The translations under genes and the position numbers were made by a program. This document shows, piece by piece, positions 39,809-48,858 of a stretch of DNA of 64,000 nt. The notes beneath the pieces are model-generated. The model was not told the DNA's origin and ran no database searches. It saw only the letters and a program-made list of their open reading frames with translations. The stretch's first letter is position 1. Each line of letters begins with the position of its first letter. The stretch covers positions 1 to 64,000 of the forward strand of contig UQAQ01000003.1 of assembly GCA_900539115.1 (NCBI GenBank), written 5' to 3'. Origin of the DNA: an uncultured Roseburia sp. Lineage in GTDB: Bacteria; Bacillota; Clostridia; Lachnospirales; Lachnospiraceae.

Positions 39809-41146
39809 TTACCAGGCGTGGTCTTTGCGCATCTGGGCATCCGTCTTTAGGAAATACGTATATCGTGGTCTCGTGTTTGTATTTTTGCCATTTACGATAG
39901 GATCGTCAAAAGTCACGTCAACATGAAGCCATTTTCCGCCTACTTTTACAAGATTCCATGCATGTCCGCCGCCTTCCGATACCCCGGCGAGCATCCTGCA
40001 AGGGATCTTTAATTTTCTCATAATTTTCATAAAGGCCTTAGAATATCCGTCACACACTGCCAGACCGCGCACAAGTGCACCTTTCGAAGTATGTGACACT
40101 TTCGGAACCGTCCCCCGCAAATAATTGTCATAATCGTATTTGACATTGTGGATCAGCCAATTATGTACGGCTTTCACTTTTTCCCTCGTAGACATTCCCT
40201 TTTTGATCACGGTTTTTATTACCTGATCTACCCTTTTGTCTTCGGACTTTGTCTGAACCTGCACCGTAAGAGTATGCTTCTTTCCCCCAAATCGTGCTGT
40301 GATCTTCGCTTTTCCCACTCTTTTTGCCTGGAGTTTCCCCTTGACATCCACCGCAACGATGGACGGTGCAGAAGAGCTCCAGCGAACACTTCCCAGGGCA
40401 TTATACAATTTTACCGTATGTTTATCTCCTTTCAGGAGATGAAGTTTCTTTGCCTCTAATACTGTTTTTTCACTGACCACAACCGGAATTTCATGTTCTT
40501 TTGCATAGGCATATTCCTTAGACCCTTTCGGTGCCACCATATTTACAAGGGCATTGCATTGATACACCATATAGGAACCGACAGAACCCGCCTTTCCTGC
40601 GCAAACGATAATCTTTAAATTCGGGCATTGATAAAAAGAAGCATTTGCGATACTTTTTACCGTTTTGGGAATTATCACTTTTTTTACTGCCGTATTCTGC
40701 ATAAAGGCGCCCTGATAAATCGACGTGACATTTTCCGGGATTGTCACTACTTCCTCACTTCCCTTATACCGCAGCAGAATGCCCTGCGAAATAACAAAAT
40801 CATTATCCGCTGCCGAATCTTCTTCCGAATCAAACGGGTAGACCGGAAGTGTTCCCTCCGCACTATTTTTTGGTACTGCGCGAATACCGATATTCGTAAC
40901 CCGGGAAGGGATCTGCTCCGGCGGCACGATCTGTCTGGCAATCTCTAACACACCTTCTGCTGTCAGCGAATCCCAGCTTCCACGAATGCTCTCAAATTGC
41001 TCTTTCGTAATTTCATATTGGTACACTTGGTTAATGGTAAGATAATACGTATACTCTTCTGCCGCGTTTGTCTGTCGTTCCGGAATAATCGTGGCAAAAA
41101 CAAACAGCATACCGAGTAAAAAAACATTAGAAATCCATTTTTTCAT
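39809..41146 (-). CDS. Secreted protein with leucine-rich, Ig-like and transglutaminase domains
   Basis: A 445-residue exported protein. A signal peptide (ending near QTNAA) is followed by a region of unknown fold, a BspA-type leucine-rich repeat stretch (VVTIPENVTSIYQGAFMQNTAVKKV, KSIANASFYQCPNL), a Big_2-like domain (RWSSSAPSIVAVDVKGKLQAKRVGKAKITA) and a C-terminal transglutaminase-like domain with the full triad: Cys in LAVCDGYSKAF, His in GGGHAWNLV and Asp in LHVDVTFDDP. Such proteins are found at the surface of gut Clostridia; the domain may act as a protease or cross-linker. The gene ends exactly where the AraC gene ends on the other strand. It has no clear operon partner; the PBP gene lies 25 nt upstream and could be co-transcribed. 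Confidence 0.88.
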   Translation of the reverse strand: MKKWISNVFLLGMLFVFATIIPERQTNAAEEYTYYLTINQVYQYEITKEQFESIRGSWDSLTAEGVLEIARQIVPPEQIPSRVTNIGIRAVPKNSAEGTLPVYPFDSEEDSAADNDFVISQGILLRYKGSEEVVTIPENVTSIYQGAFMQNTAVKKVIIPKTVKSIANASFYQCPNLKIIVCAGKAGSVGSYMVYQCNALVNMVAPKGSKEYAYAKEHEIPVVVSEKTVLEAKKLHLLKGDKHTVKLYNALGSVRWSSSAPSIVAVDVKGKLQAKRVGKAKITARFGGKKHTLTVQVQTKSEDKRVDQVIKTVIKKGMSTREKVKAVHNWLIHNVKYDYDNYLRGTVPKVSHTSKGALVRGLAVCDGYSKAFMKIMRKLKIPCRMLAGVSEGGGHAWNLVKVGGKWLHVDVTFDDPIVNGKNTNTRPRYTYFLKTDAQMRKDHAW

Positions 41147-41171
41147 TCCCGTTTACCTCCATTTCCAATCC

Positions 41172-42632
41172 TTAAAAATATTGATCAAAAATCTTTCTGG
41201 CAATCGGCACAGCATAAGCACTTCCTGTGCCGGCACCCTCTACCACGATACTGACAACCAATTTTTTCTCTCCTTTTACCGCATAACCGACAAACCAAGC
41301 GTGAGAATCACTGGAACCTGCTTTATACTGCGCTGATCCCGTCTTTCCACCAGCCTTATAACTGCCGGCAGAAAGGGCGGTCGCCGTTCCACTCGTCACG
41401 GTTTCCCTCATATATCTTCTCAAGACAGCTGCCTCTTCCGTAGACAGCAGCTGCTTTGCCTGCTCCGGCTCATTTTTTGTAACCACATCGCCATCATGCG
41501 TCTGAATGCGGTCAACCAAATACGGTTTCATTAACACCCCGTCATTTAATGCTGCACTTACAAGAAAACTGTTTTGCAGTGGCGTCGTCAGAACCGTTCC
41601 CTGTCCGATCGCCGCCTGCATAATATCTCCGGTCGACGCCTTATCCAATGAAAACCGGGAAGACTTCTGCTCCAGTTCTTTGATCGGCAATGTTGTATTA
41701 TAATAAAACTGTTCACAGAGTTTTGTCCAGGATTTCGTATTCAATCCGCTTCCGATCTGCGCAAAGGCGGCATTACAGGACTCTGCAAATGCCTGCTTCA
41801 GATTTATCTTTCCATGCACTTCGTTGCCATAACAACGGATGCTTCCGTCTCCGGTTCCGATCTTTCCGGTACAACGGTACGAAAATTTGTTGAAATCCTC
41901 GTTTTCACGCATGTATTCGAGCAGCGTGTACAATTTAAACGTCGATCCCGGCGGATACAATCCCTGTGTCGCGCGGTTATAGAGCGATGAATTGTCCGAA
42001 GACGCCTGGGTCAGTCTTTCCCAGTTCGCCTCCAGCTGATTCGGATCATACGTCGGTTTGGACACCATACATAAAATCTTACCCGTGTCCGGTTCCATAG
42101 CCACCACAGCTCCCCGATGACTTCCAAGCGCTTCACTCGCCGTCTGCGACATTTTCAGATTGAGTGTCGTCACCACATCATTTCCGGGATTTTTCTTTCC
42201 TTTTAATTCATTGATCAGTGCCGTCATCTGGTTAATACCGGAAGTCAGCATCGTATAACTTTCGGATGCCTCAAGTCCGGTCTTTCCGTGTGTCGCACGT
42301 CCTACCACATGGGCAAACAAACCCTCATACGGATATACTCTTACTTCATTTCCGCTTCCGGTTTTCTGTGTTTTGGCAAGCACCGCTCCGCTATCGGAAA
42401 GGATGCTTCCTTTTGTCACTCGTTCTGCCATCAGATCCTGCCGCTTATTGTAACTGTTATTCAGAATCCGGTCCGTATCCCCCGACAAAAACCAGATCAC
42501 ATACCCTGCCATAAAGACAAACAGTGCCATGACAAGATACGTTACCGTCGCCATCTCGCGGTTCATCCGTTTGTGCTTTTTCTTATCCTCTGGATTTTCG
42601 TTTGGAAGATTCTTTTTCTGTCTCTTCTTCAA
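41172..42632 (-). CDS. Class B penicillin-binding protein (transpeptidase)
   Basis: A 486-residue, bitopic transpeptidase. A basic cytoplasmic tail is followed by one membrane helix (about 29-49), a short dimerisation domain with RGSIL-like TKGSILSDSG, and the penicillin-binding domain: the nucleophile S230 in GSTFK, SCN in FAESCNAAF and KTG in GGKTGSAQY. It resembles PbpA/FtsI-type enzymes that work with a SEDS polymerase. The start codon is TTG at 42632 with GAGGAG 4 nt upstream. It overlaps the SEDS gene by 50 nt, so the pair is surely co-translated, as expected for polymerase and transpeptidase partners. Confidence 0.94.
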   Translation of the reverse strand: MKKRQKKNLPNENPEDKKKHKRMNREMATVTYLVMALFVFMAGYVIWFLSGDTDRILNNSYNKRQDLMAERVTKGSILSDSGAVLAKTQKTGSGNEVRVYPYEGLFAHVVGRATHGKTGLEASESYTMLTSGINQMTALINELKGKKNPGNDVVTTLNLKMSQTASEALGSHRGAVVAMEPDTGKILCMVSKPTYDPNQLEANWERLTQASSDNSSLYNRATQGLYPPGSTFKLYTLLEYMRENEDFNKFSYRCTGKIGTGDGSIRCYGNEVHGKINLKQAFAESCNAAFAQIGSGLNTKSWTKLCEQFYYNTTLPIKELEQKSSRFSLDKASTGDIMQAAIGQGTVLTTPLQNSFLVSAALNDGVLMKPYLVDRIQTHDGDVVTKNEPEQAKQLLSTEEAAVLRRYMRETVTSGTATALSAGSYKAGGKTGSAQYKAGSSDSHAWFVGYAVKGEKKLVVSIVVEGAGTGSAYAVPIARKIFDQYF

Positions 42633-43941
42633 GGCTCTCCTCCTCTTTTCCGTTTAACACATACATACCCTGTATGACACTGAATATAATGATCGTCGTT
42701 ACAATAGAACTTCCTCCGTAACTGATAAGAGGGAGTGTCACTCCGGTGGATGGAATAAATTTTGTAACACCACCGACACATAAAAACACCTGAAAGATAA
42801 ATACCACACTAAGTCCAAATGCAGTCAGTTTATAAAACTGTTTTTTCATCTTCATCGCAATGTTTACAAACATAATATAACTGCTCAAATAGACCATGAT
42901 AAGGCAGATAGCAAACACACCGCCAAGTTCCTCCGAAATCGCCGAAAATACAAAATCACTTTCTACGACAGGAACACTTCCCGGCAGTCCTTTTCCTAAT
43001 CCCATACCGATAAATCCACCGGTTCCGATGGCAAACAGAGACTGCGCCACCTGGTAACCGCCGCCGCGGATCTCTGCCCAGGGATCACGCCATGCCTGTA
43101 CACGGGTCCGCACATGCGAAAATAAATGATATGCCACGATCGAAGCCAGCGTACCGCCGGCAAGCCCGGCTCCCAGATACTGCACTTTTGTCGTCGCCAC
43201 ATATAACACAAATATATAAGTCACAAAATAGATCAGAGCGGCACCCAGGTCCTTTTCTGCCACCAAAATCACGACATGAACTGCGGCCACCGCCGATATG
43301 ATGACAATATGTTTAAATTTTGTCGTCTGGGATAAAAGCGATGCCATAAAAAACACATACAATATCTTTACAAATTCCGAAGGCTGAATCGCAATTCCAC
43401 CGACACTGATCCAGTTTCTCGATCCGTATTTTTCCACTCCGATCACAAAAACCAGCATCAAAAACACAATCCCTATGACGGCAAAATACCATCCCATTTT
43501 TTCCAAAATTCGGAATTTTTCGATAATCAGCGGTACAAAGATGCAAAGCACCATCGCCGCCGCTGCCAGAATAATCTGATGAACCGCATAGTCCGATGCC
43601 AGCCTGCCTAAAATGACAAAGCCGACCATCATACACATCATCATATTATTCAACACCAGTTTTGACAATCCCTTATAACAAGCCTGATACACCTTAATAA
43701 AAATAAGATAAAAGGCAAATTCTGCCGCCCATAATCCGACATACATAATATCCTTATTTTCCATGATCAAGATTGTGCTCATCAACGCATGCAGAAGCAG
43801 TGTCAAGGTTCGCTGCGCAGCAAAGACACGGTTCTGCCTTTGTTTATTGTGTCCGGCAAAAGCACGAAACGAATAAAATGTATAAAGTGCAAACAGTAAA
43901 ATGATCACATAACGTGCCATCTCTACGATAAAAAGTTCCAT
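42583..43941 (-). CDS. SEDS-family peptidoglycan polymerase (FtsW/RodA/SpoVE)
   Basis: A 452-residue integral membrane protein with about ten to twelve helices. The SEDS signature is visible in GMGLGKGLPGSVPVVESDFVFSAISEELGG and in the last helix pair ending STGVTLPLISYGGSSIVTT. This family polymerises lipid II during division, elongation or sporulation. The C-terminal tail is glutamate- and lysine-rich. The ATG at 43941 has AAAGG at 9-10 nt. It overlaps the U32 gene by 19 nt and the PBP gene by 50 nt. Pairing with the PBP marks a SEDS-bPBP synthase; which of the three processes it serves is open, but the linked ZapA-like protein favours division. Confidence 0.94.
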   Translation of the reverse strand: MELFIVEMARYVIILLFALYTFYSFRAFAGHNKQRQNRVFAAQRTLTLLLHALMSTILIMENKDIMYVGLWAAEFAFYLIFIKVYQACYKGLSKLVLNNMMMCMMVGFVILGRLASDYAVHQIILAAAAMVLCIFVPLIIEKFRILEKMGWYFAVIGIVFLMLVFVIGVEKYGSRNWISVGGIAIQPSEFVKILYVFFMASLLSQTTKFKHIVIISAVAAVHVVILVAEKDLGAALIYFVTYIFVLYVATTKVQYLGAGLAGGTLASIVAYHLFSHVRTRVQAWRDPWAEIRGGGYQVAQSLFAIGTGGFIGMGLGKGLPGSVPVVESDFVFSAISEELGGVFAICLIMVYLSSYIMFVNIAMKMKKQFYKLTAFGLSVVFIFQVFLCVGGVTKFIPSTGVTLPLISYGGSSIVTTIIIFSVIQGMYVLNGKEEESLEEETEKESSKRKSRG

Positions 43942-46184
43942 TGTTTCAAAACCTTTCTAATGTCATGAGGCTCTACCAATGCCAGATCAACCATCGGCAG
44001 GTCATCCTCACATTGTAATTCCTGCACCTTTCCTTCTTTCTCATAGCAGAAATTGCAGCAATATTCACAAATTGGTACGGAGACAAACCCATCTTTTTTC
44101 GGTGTCGTAATTTCTAACGGCACCGGCTTACCTCCGGTTCGAAGGCAGTTTTCGGTCTGCTGATTTACACAGCCTTTTGTCACCATCACGGCAAGCCTTC
44201 CGGCAGCCAGACTGACATGGTCTTCCATCCCAAACTTCTGATATACCTGTCTCGTCCGCTCATTCCACTGATACAGACGTGGTCCGGCAATCCTCGGAAG
44301 GTGGTCGATCTCCAATTGTTTTAGTATCGTCAAATGTTCCAATGACTGAATCAGAATCCCCGCCAGATTTCCTTTCTGCAGTTCCTGACCATATTGTTTC
44401 CAAATCTGCAGGAAATGTTTCCTTGCCGGAAGATCCAAGATCACCGGAAGTGAGATCATAAAAGGAAGACCTTCCATCGTATCGGCCAGCTCTTTCCAGC
44501 ACTTTCCCGGGAACCATTCTAAGGGAAAAACCGGTAGGATTTTTGTGTTTCCTTCTGATTGAATTGATTTTACCTCATAAATTTGTCGAAAATCTGTCAC
44601 ATTTACAAACAAATGTTCTTTTTTTGTTTTTTTCGATCTTGCCGGCGTTTCCGGCCGTTTTGCAGGAATTTTCCGACGTTTTTCCAACTGTTTTTCTTTC
44701 ATTTTCTGTCCAAGTTCAGCAAATCCTTCCCGGCGCAGCGCCGCGATCTGCCCGAGCGGCAGGAATGCCCCCTCTTCCACCGAGACTTCCAGAGAAGAAA
44801 AGGTAAACTCACTTTCCCCTGTCTTCTGAAGGCGCTTGCGGACATCTTCTGCGGAAACCGCTTTCCCCTTTGCCGGTTCGACTTGGATTCCTGTCACTTC
44901 GCAGGAAACTGCACCACTGGAAAGCTGCAGCCGCATTTTTTTTCCGATTTCTGCCTGAAAAGTTCCCTGAACCGGCAGCTTGTCTTCCTTCTTTTCCTGT
45001 TCCACAGCCTCATCAATTTCCTGTAAAAGGACCGCATTTTTTGTACGAAACACTTTCTGCCCCGGTTTTATTACACAGCCTTTTTGATATCTCGCTGTCA
45101 CTTCAGCCGGTGGAATGCAGCCGTTTTTGACCGTATACTCGTACAGTTTTTCGCCCTTTGCATCGCGGAATTCAAGGACATCCTGATAAGAAATCTCTTC
45201 TGTCAGCCGATACACCACTTCTCCTTTTTTCACGCGGAGAACCGTTCCCACTTCGACACCATAATGCCCATTTTTGTCTTTATAAATAATCTCTTTTTTG
45301 TCTTTTTCAAACAAATAGCCTTTGCAGAATCCGCCACGATTATACAGATCCATCAGCTTTTTTACATCTTTTTCCAGTTCTTTATCGTTTGGCCGGATTC
45401 CCGCCTCATGCGCATCCGCATACATACGGTATAATCTTGCTGTCATGGCGGCATATTCTAACTTTTTCATGCGACCTTCGATTTTAAACGAGTCCACGCC
45501 GGCATCCATCAATTCTCCCACCTGTCCGAGCGTACACATGTCCTTCGGGCTCAGATAGTATCCGGTTTTTCCGGATGACAACCGATAAGGAAGGCGGCAA
45601 GGCTGAGCACACATGCCACGGTTTCCGCTTCTTCCACCGATTGACTGGCTCATCATACACTGCCCGGAATAGCAGTAACACAAGGCACCATGAACAAACA
45701 CTTCCATCTCAAGATCGGTATATTTTCGCATCTGTGCAATCTCGCCGATGCTCAATTCTCTCGCCGGCACGACACGGGTCACTCCATACGGTTTCCACTG
45801 GTTCGCCCCGTCTGCCGTAACAATCGTCATCTGGGTACTCGCATGAATATCCAGATCCGGAAATGCCTCATGAATAAACTGCATCACCCCGACATCCTGC
45901 ACGATCACCGCATCCAATCCATTGTCATAAAGCGGCAAAAGAAGATCATACAAATTCTCTTCCAATTCTTCGTCTGTCAAAAGTGTATTGACCGTAAGAT
46001 ATATTTTCTTGTCACGGACATGGGCAAAATCAAGGATATCACACAATTGCTCCACCGACGGATTATCTGCAAATGCTCGCGCAGAAAACCGCTGTGTCCC
46101 TGTATAAATTGCATCTGCCCCATGCAGCATGGCAGCATAAATCCCATCTACCGAGCCGCCCGGTGCCAATATTTCTACACTCAT
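43923..46184 (-). CDS. Peptidase U32-family RNA hydroxylation-type protein with DUF3656
   Basis: A 753-residue protein of the U32 family. The signature EVFVHGALCYCYSGQCMMS is intact, as are RGMCAQPCRLPYR and IEGRMKKLEYAA. Members with a C-terminal DUF3656 extension act in hydroxylation of tRNA wobble uridine (TrhP) or 23S rRNA (RlhA) rather than as proteases, so an RNA-modification role is likely; the exact target is not clear. The N-terminal 320 residues are the catalytic barrel, the middle carries an OB-like U32 domain, and the C-terminal part has a cysteine-containing end (CEYCCNFCYE). The ATG at 46184 follows GGAGAG. It overlaps the SEDS gene by 19 nt. Confidence 0.9.
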   Translation of the reverse strand: MSVEILAPGGSVDGIYAAMLHGADAIYTGTQRFSARAFADNPSVEQLCDILDFAHVRDKKIYLTVNTLLTDEELEENLYDLLLPLYDNGLDAVIVQDVGVMQFIHEAFPDLDIHASTQMTIVTADGANQWKPYGVTRVVPARELSIGEIAQMRKYTDLEMEVFVHGALCYCYSGQCMMSQSIGGRSGNRGMCAQPCRLPYRLSSGKTGYYLSPKDMCTLGQVGELMDAGVDSFKIEGRMKKLEYAAMTARLYRMYADAHEAGIRPNDKELEKDVKKLMDLYNRGGFCKGYLFEKDKKEIIYKDKNGHYGVEVGTVLRVKKGEVVYRLTEEISYQDVLEFRDAKGEKLYEYTVKNGCIPPAEVTARYQKGCVIKPGQKVFRTKNAVLLQEIDEAVEQEKKEDKLPVQGTFQAEIGKKMRLQLSSGAVSCEVTGIQVEPAKGKAVSAEDVRKRLQKTGESEFTFSSLEVSVEEGAFLPLGQIAALRREGFAELGQKMKEKQLEKRRKIPAKRPETPARSKKTKKEHLFVNVTDFRQIYEVKSIQSEGNTKILPVFPLEWFPGKCWKELADTMEGLPFMISLPVILDLPARKHFLQIWKQYGQELQKGNLAGILIQSLEHLTILKQLEIDHLPRIAGPRLYQWNERTRQVYQKFGMEDHVSLAAGRLAVMVTKGCVNQQTENCLRTGGKPVPLEITTPKKDGFVSVPICEYCCNFCYEKEGKVQELQCEDDLPMVDLALVEPHDIRKVLKQWNFLS

Positions 46185-46265
46185 CGTTCTCTCCATTCTG
46201 AAACATTCATAGAAAGACAGACGAGAAACAAGTGTCTCCGCTGTTTCCCGTCCATTTCTCTGTTC

Positions 46266-47132
46266 TTATCTTTTTCCTCTGCGGTTTCTCGATTCCAAAT
46301 CCGTAATACGGCGTTCTGCCGCTTCTAATTTGGCTTTCAATTCTCCGCGTTCGCTCTCGCCCTGCTCATATTTTTCTTTCCATTCTGCCGTTCCGTCTTC
46401 CACCTTTTTATTAATATCGGCTTTTGCTGCTTCATATTTTTTCACAAGATCGGCTTTTGCTGTCTCAAATTTTTCTTTCAATTTCTTGCCATCCTGCGTA
46501 TATTTTGCTTTTGCATCTGCCAGATCTTTTTTGCTCTTTTCACGGAAATCCGCAAGTTTTTCTTCCTGCTTGTCATATTTTTCCTGCAGCGATGTTTCCC
46601 TCTTCGCAGCTTCTTCCAAATCTTTTTTCAGCTGCTCGATTTCTTCGTTCGCCGCCTCTAGCTTCGTCTTCGTTGAAGTTTTTTCTGCTTCACTTTCGGA
46701 TACCTTTTTTTCTGCCTCGTTTGCTTTGGAAACGTTTTCCTGATTGATGACATTGAGTTCCACCACTTTTTTCTCGGACGTCTCCAATGTCTTACGAAGT
46801 TCTTCAATCTGCTCTTTCAGTTCCGCTTCTGCCGTCTCCTGCTCCAAAATCTTATGCTTCATCTCAAGAACCATCTTGTCCTTGCGCTCATTATCTTTCA
46901 TCACAGACTTGACATCGCGGTCCACCTTAAAATAATCATCTGCAATATTAATCGCCAATAAAATATTTTTCAGCTCAATATCCATATTGGCATAGTATTC
47001 TTTTTTCTGAAATTCCGAAAGTTTGCTGTTAATATACGTAGCCACTTTCTGGATATAATCTGCGCTTTCAAATCCACAGAGTGTATATTTACGACCATTG
47101 ATCAATACATCTACATCATTTTTACTTTTCAT
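46266..47132 (-). CDS. zapA: ZapA-like cell division protein with long coiled-coil extension
   Basis: A 288-residue protein. The first 95 residues match ZapA (VDVLINGRKYTLCGFESADYIQKVATYINSKL, and NILLAINIADDYFK), the FtsZ-ring stabiliser. The next 190 residues are an almost unbroken charged coiled coil, rich in Glu, Lys and Ala, with heptad repeats, ending in ESRNRRGKR. Usual ZapA proteins have about 90-110 residues, so this is about three times as long. It leads the operon zapA-U32-SEDS-PBP and has its own consensus promoter. A role in organising the division machinery follows from family and context. Confidence 0.88.
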   Translation of the reverse strand: MKSKNDVDVLINGRKYTLCGFESADYIQKVATYINSKLSEFQKKEYYANMDIELKNILLAINIADDYFKVDRDVKSVMKDNERKDKMVLEMKHKILEQETAEAELKEQIEELRKTLETSEKKVVELNVINQENVSKANEAEKKVSESEAEKTSTKTKLEAANEEIEQLKKDLEEAAKRETSLQEKYDKQEEKLADFREKSKKDLADAKAKYTQDGKKLKEKFETAKADLVKKYEAAKADINKKVEDGTAEWKEKYEQGESERGELKAKLEAAERRITDLESRNRRGKR

Positions 47133-47193
47133 GCCAGTCCCCGTTCCTTTATCTTTACCAATAAATGGCAGTTTTTAAAAATATCTCTATTTA

Positions 47194-47222
47194 ATTTTAC
47201 ACGAAATTCTGCATTCCGTCAA
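47194..47222 (-). promoter_or_regulatory. Promoter of the zapA-U32-SEDS-PBP operon
   Basis: TTGACG (47217-47222), 17-nt spacer, TAAAAT (47194-47199) on the minus strand, 62 nt from the zapA start and immediately after the HAD gene stop. Confidence 0.78.
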
Positions 47223-47229
47223 GATTGAA

Positions 47230-47895
47230 CTACAGCCGGTTTAGAAAACTTGACGGTTCGAGCAATTCCTTAAAGTTGTTGATATAAAAATCTGCTTTTG
47301 CTTTATTTTCCTCCCACTCTGCCTGCGCTGCCGGATCGTATACTGCAACGGTCTGAAACCCACCATTTCCGGCTGCTTCTATGCCTTTTGTAATGTCCTC
47401 AAACACAAGGCACTCTTCCGGCAGACAGTTCATTTTTTCTGCCACTTTTATGTAAATGTCCGGAAATCCCTTACCCCGCTCCACTTCAGAAGTTTCCGTA
47501 ACCGCTTCAAAATATTCAAACACTCCGTTTCGGCGGAGGCACGGCTCAAATAATGTTCGGTACGAAGCCGTCGCCACGCCCAGATGAATCCCCTGCTGTC
47601 TCATCCATTCCAGCACTTCCCTCACATAGGGTTTGATCTGAACCCTCTCGTGGTACATCTGTGCTGCCATGCGGTCCCATTCCGCGATCACATCCTTCAC
47701 CTTTTCCTTTAAGCCAAACCGTTTTATCGTGTATTCTGCCGTCTCATGGAAACCCATCGCGGCAATGGCCTTCGGATAATCCGGTGGAACATCAAATCCA
47801 CGTTTTCCCAGAAAATCGATATCCACCTGATTCCAGACCCACATGGAATCCAGCAGCGTTCCATCCAGATCAAATATTGCACCTTTTATCTCCAT
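47230..47895 (-). CDS. HAD-superfamily hydrolase (beta-phosphoglucomutase-like)
   Basis: A 221-residue HAD subfamily IA enzyme. Motif I is FDLDGTLLDS, the cap domain follows, motif II is VATAS, the motif III lysine is in GKGFPDIY, and motif IV is LVFEDITKGIEAAGNGG. It is close to the beta-phosphoglucomutase/phosphatase group, and cannot be assigned a substrate. The ATG at 47895 has AAAGGA 11 nt upstream within the end of the SGNH gene, which stops 3 nt before. The two are co-transcribed. Confidence 0.88.
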   Translation of the reverse strand: MEIKGAIFDLDGTLLDSMWVWNQVDIDFLGKRGFDVPPDYPKAIAAMGFHETAEYTIKRFGLKEKVKDVIAEWDRMAAQMYHERVQIKPYVREVLEWMRQQGIHLGVATASYRTLFEPCLRRNGVFEYFEAVTETSEVERGKGFPDIYIKVAEKMNCLPEECLVFEDITKGIEAAGNGGFQTVAVYDPAAQAEWEENKAKADFYINNFKELLEPSSFLNRL

Positions 47896-47898
47896 GTT

Positions 47899-48753
47899 TC
47901 ATTGTATCCTTTCAAAAAATCCGTCTTTCTCAAGATCCCCGATCACTTCCTCGGCAATCCGCGCATGTCCGGTCTTATTCGGATGCGGATCAATGCCACG
48001 CAGCGAGATCATGCGGTTGACACACACTTCCCGGCTTTCTGCAAAAACCGAACTCACATCTGCGATCCGAACTCTTGGCGTTCCTTTTATTGTACCCGAA
48101 TTTGCAAAAACTTGCAAGGTCTCAATCTCTTCATAACTGTTGTTTAATCTTCCAATGTACCGGCTCGCTATACTCTTGATATTGATCCCAAAGACCTCAT
48201 CCATCGTAAATGACACGTCATCGCAGGGATTGTAAATATTATTCATAACAATTTCCGCCTTCGGTGCCCTTTTTTCAATTTCTTCTACCAGCTGAGGCAA
48301 TGTCACTTGAAACTCCGTACAGGCTTTGGAAAACAACATATCACCCTCTTTTTTTAGTTTTTCCACATCCGGGCTTTGGGATAAATACTGCATCAGGTCA
48401 TTGGAGCCGATCGACACCGTAACCAGATCCGCCTCTTTCAATGCTTCATTGTATTCTTCATAATGCGGATTGGAAGAATCTGTAAGGCGTACTAACAATT
48501 CTTTGCTCTTTAATCCATTTTCCCCAAAATTCCACGCATACACTCCTTCGCAGACCGATTCCAGTTTTTTCTGCACCAGCGCGACATAGCTGTCATTTTG
48601 CACATCTTTCAGACCATATCCCCCCGCAATACTGTCTCCCAGCGCTACATACCGTACAATTTTTTCCTCACAGTCACCGGTAGAAAGTTCTTTTCCGGAC
48701 AAAAGAAAAAGCAGGCAAATACCAGCTGCAATGATCAGACGAATCCATTTCAC
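47899..48753 (-). CDS. Secreted SGNH/GDSL-family hydrolase
   Basis: A 284-residue esterase-type protein with an N-terminal signal or anchor (WIRLIIAAGICLLFLLSG). The SGNH blocks are visible: YVALGDSIAGGYGL (Ser), GSNDLMQ (Asn), and GIDPHPNKTGH (Asp-x-x-His). It likely removes acyl or acetyl groups from a cell-wall or carbohydrate substrate; none can be named. The start is GTG at 48753, after GGGGGAAGG. It leads a two-gene unit with the HAD hydrolase. Confidence 0.88.
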   Translation of the reverse strand: MKWIRLIIAAGICLLFLLSGKELSTGDCEEKIVRYVALGDSIAGGYGLKDVQNDSYVALVQKKLESVCEGVYAWNFGENGLKSKELLVRLTDSSNPHYEEYNEALKEADLVTVSIGSNDLMQYLSQSPDVEKLKKEGDMLFSKACTEFQVTLPQLVEEIEKRAPKAEIVMNNIYNPCDDVSFTMDEVFGINIKSIASRYIGRLNNSYEEIETLQVFANSGTIKGTPRVRIADVSSVFAESREVCVNRMISLRGIDPHPNKTGHARIAEEVIGDLEKDGFFERIQ

Positions 48754-48858
48754 GAACCTTCCCCCTTTCCTGTAAGTAGTTTAACAGGGGTTAGTATCTC
48801 CGCTTACGGATTCTTTTATTCAACATTACTGCTTGCATTTCCTGCTTTTTTCTGCCAG

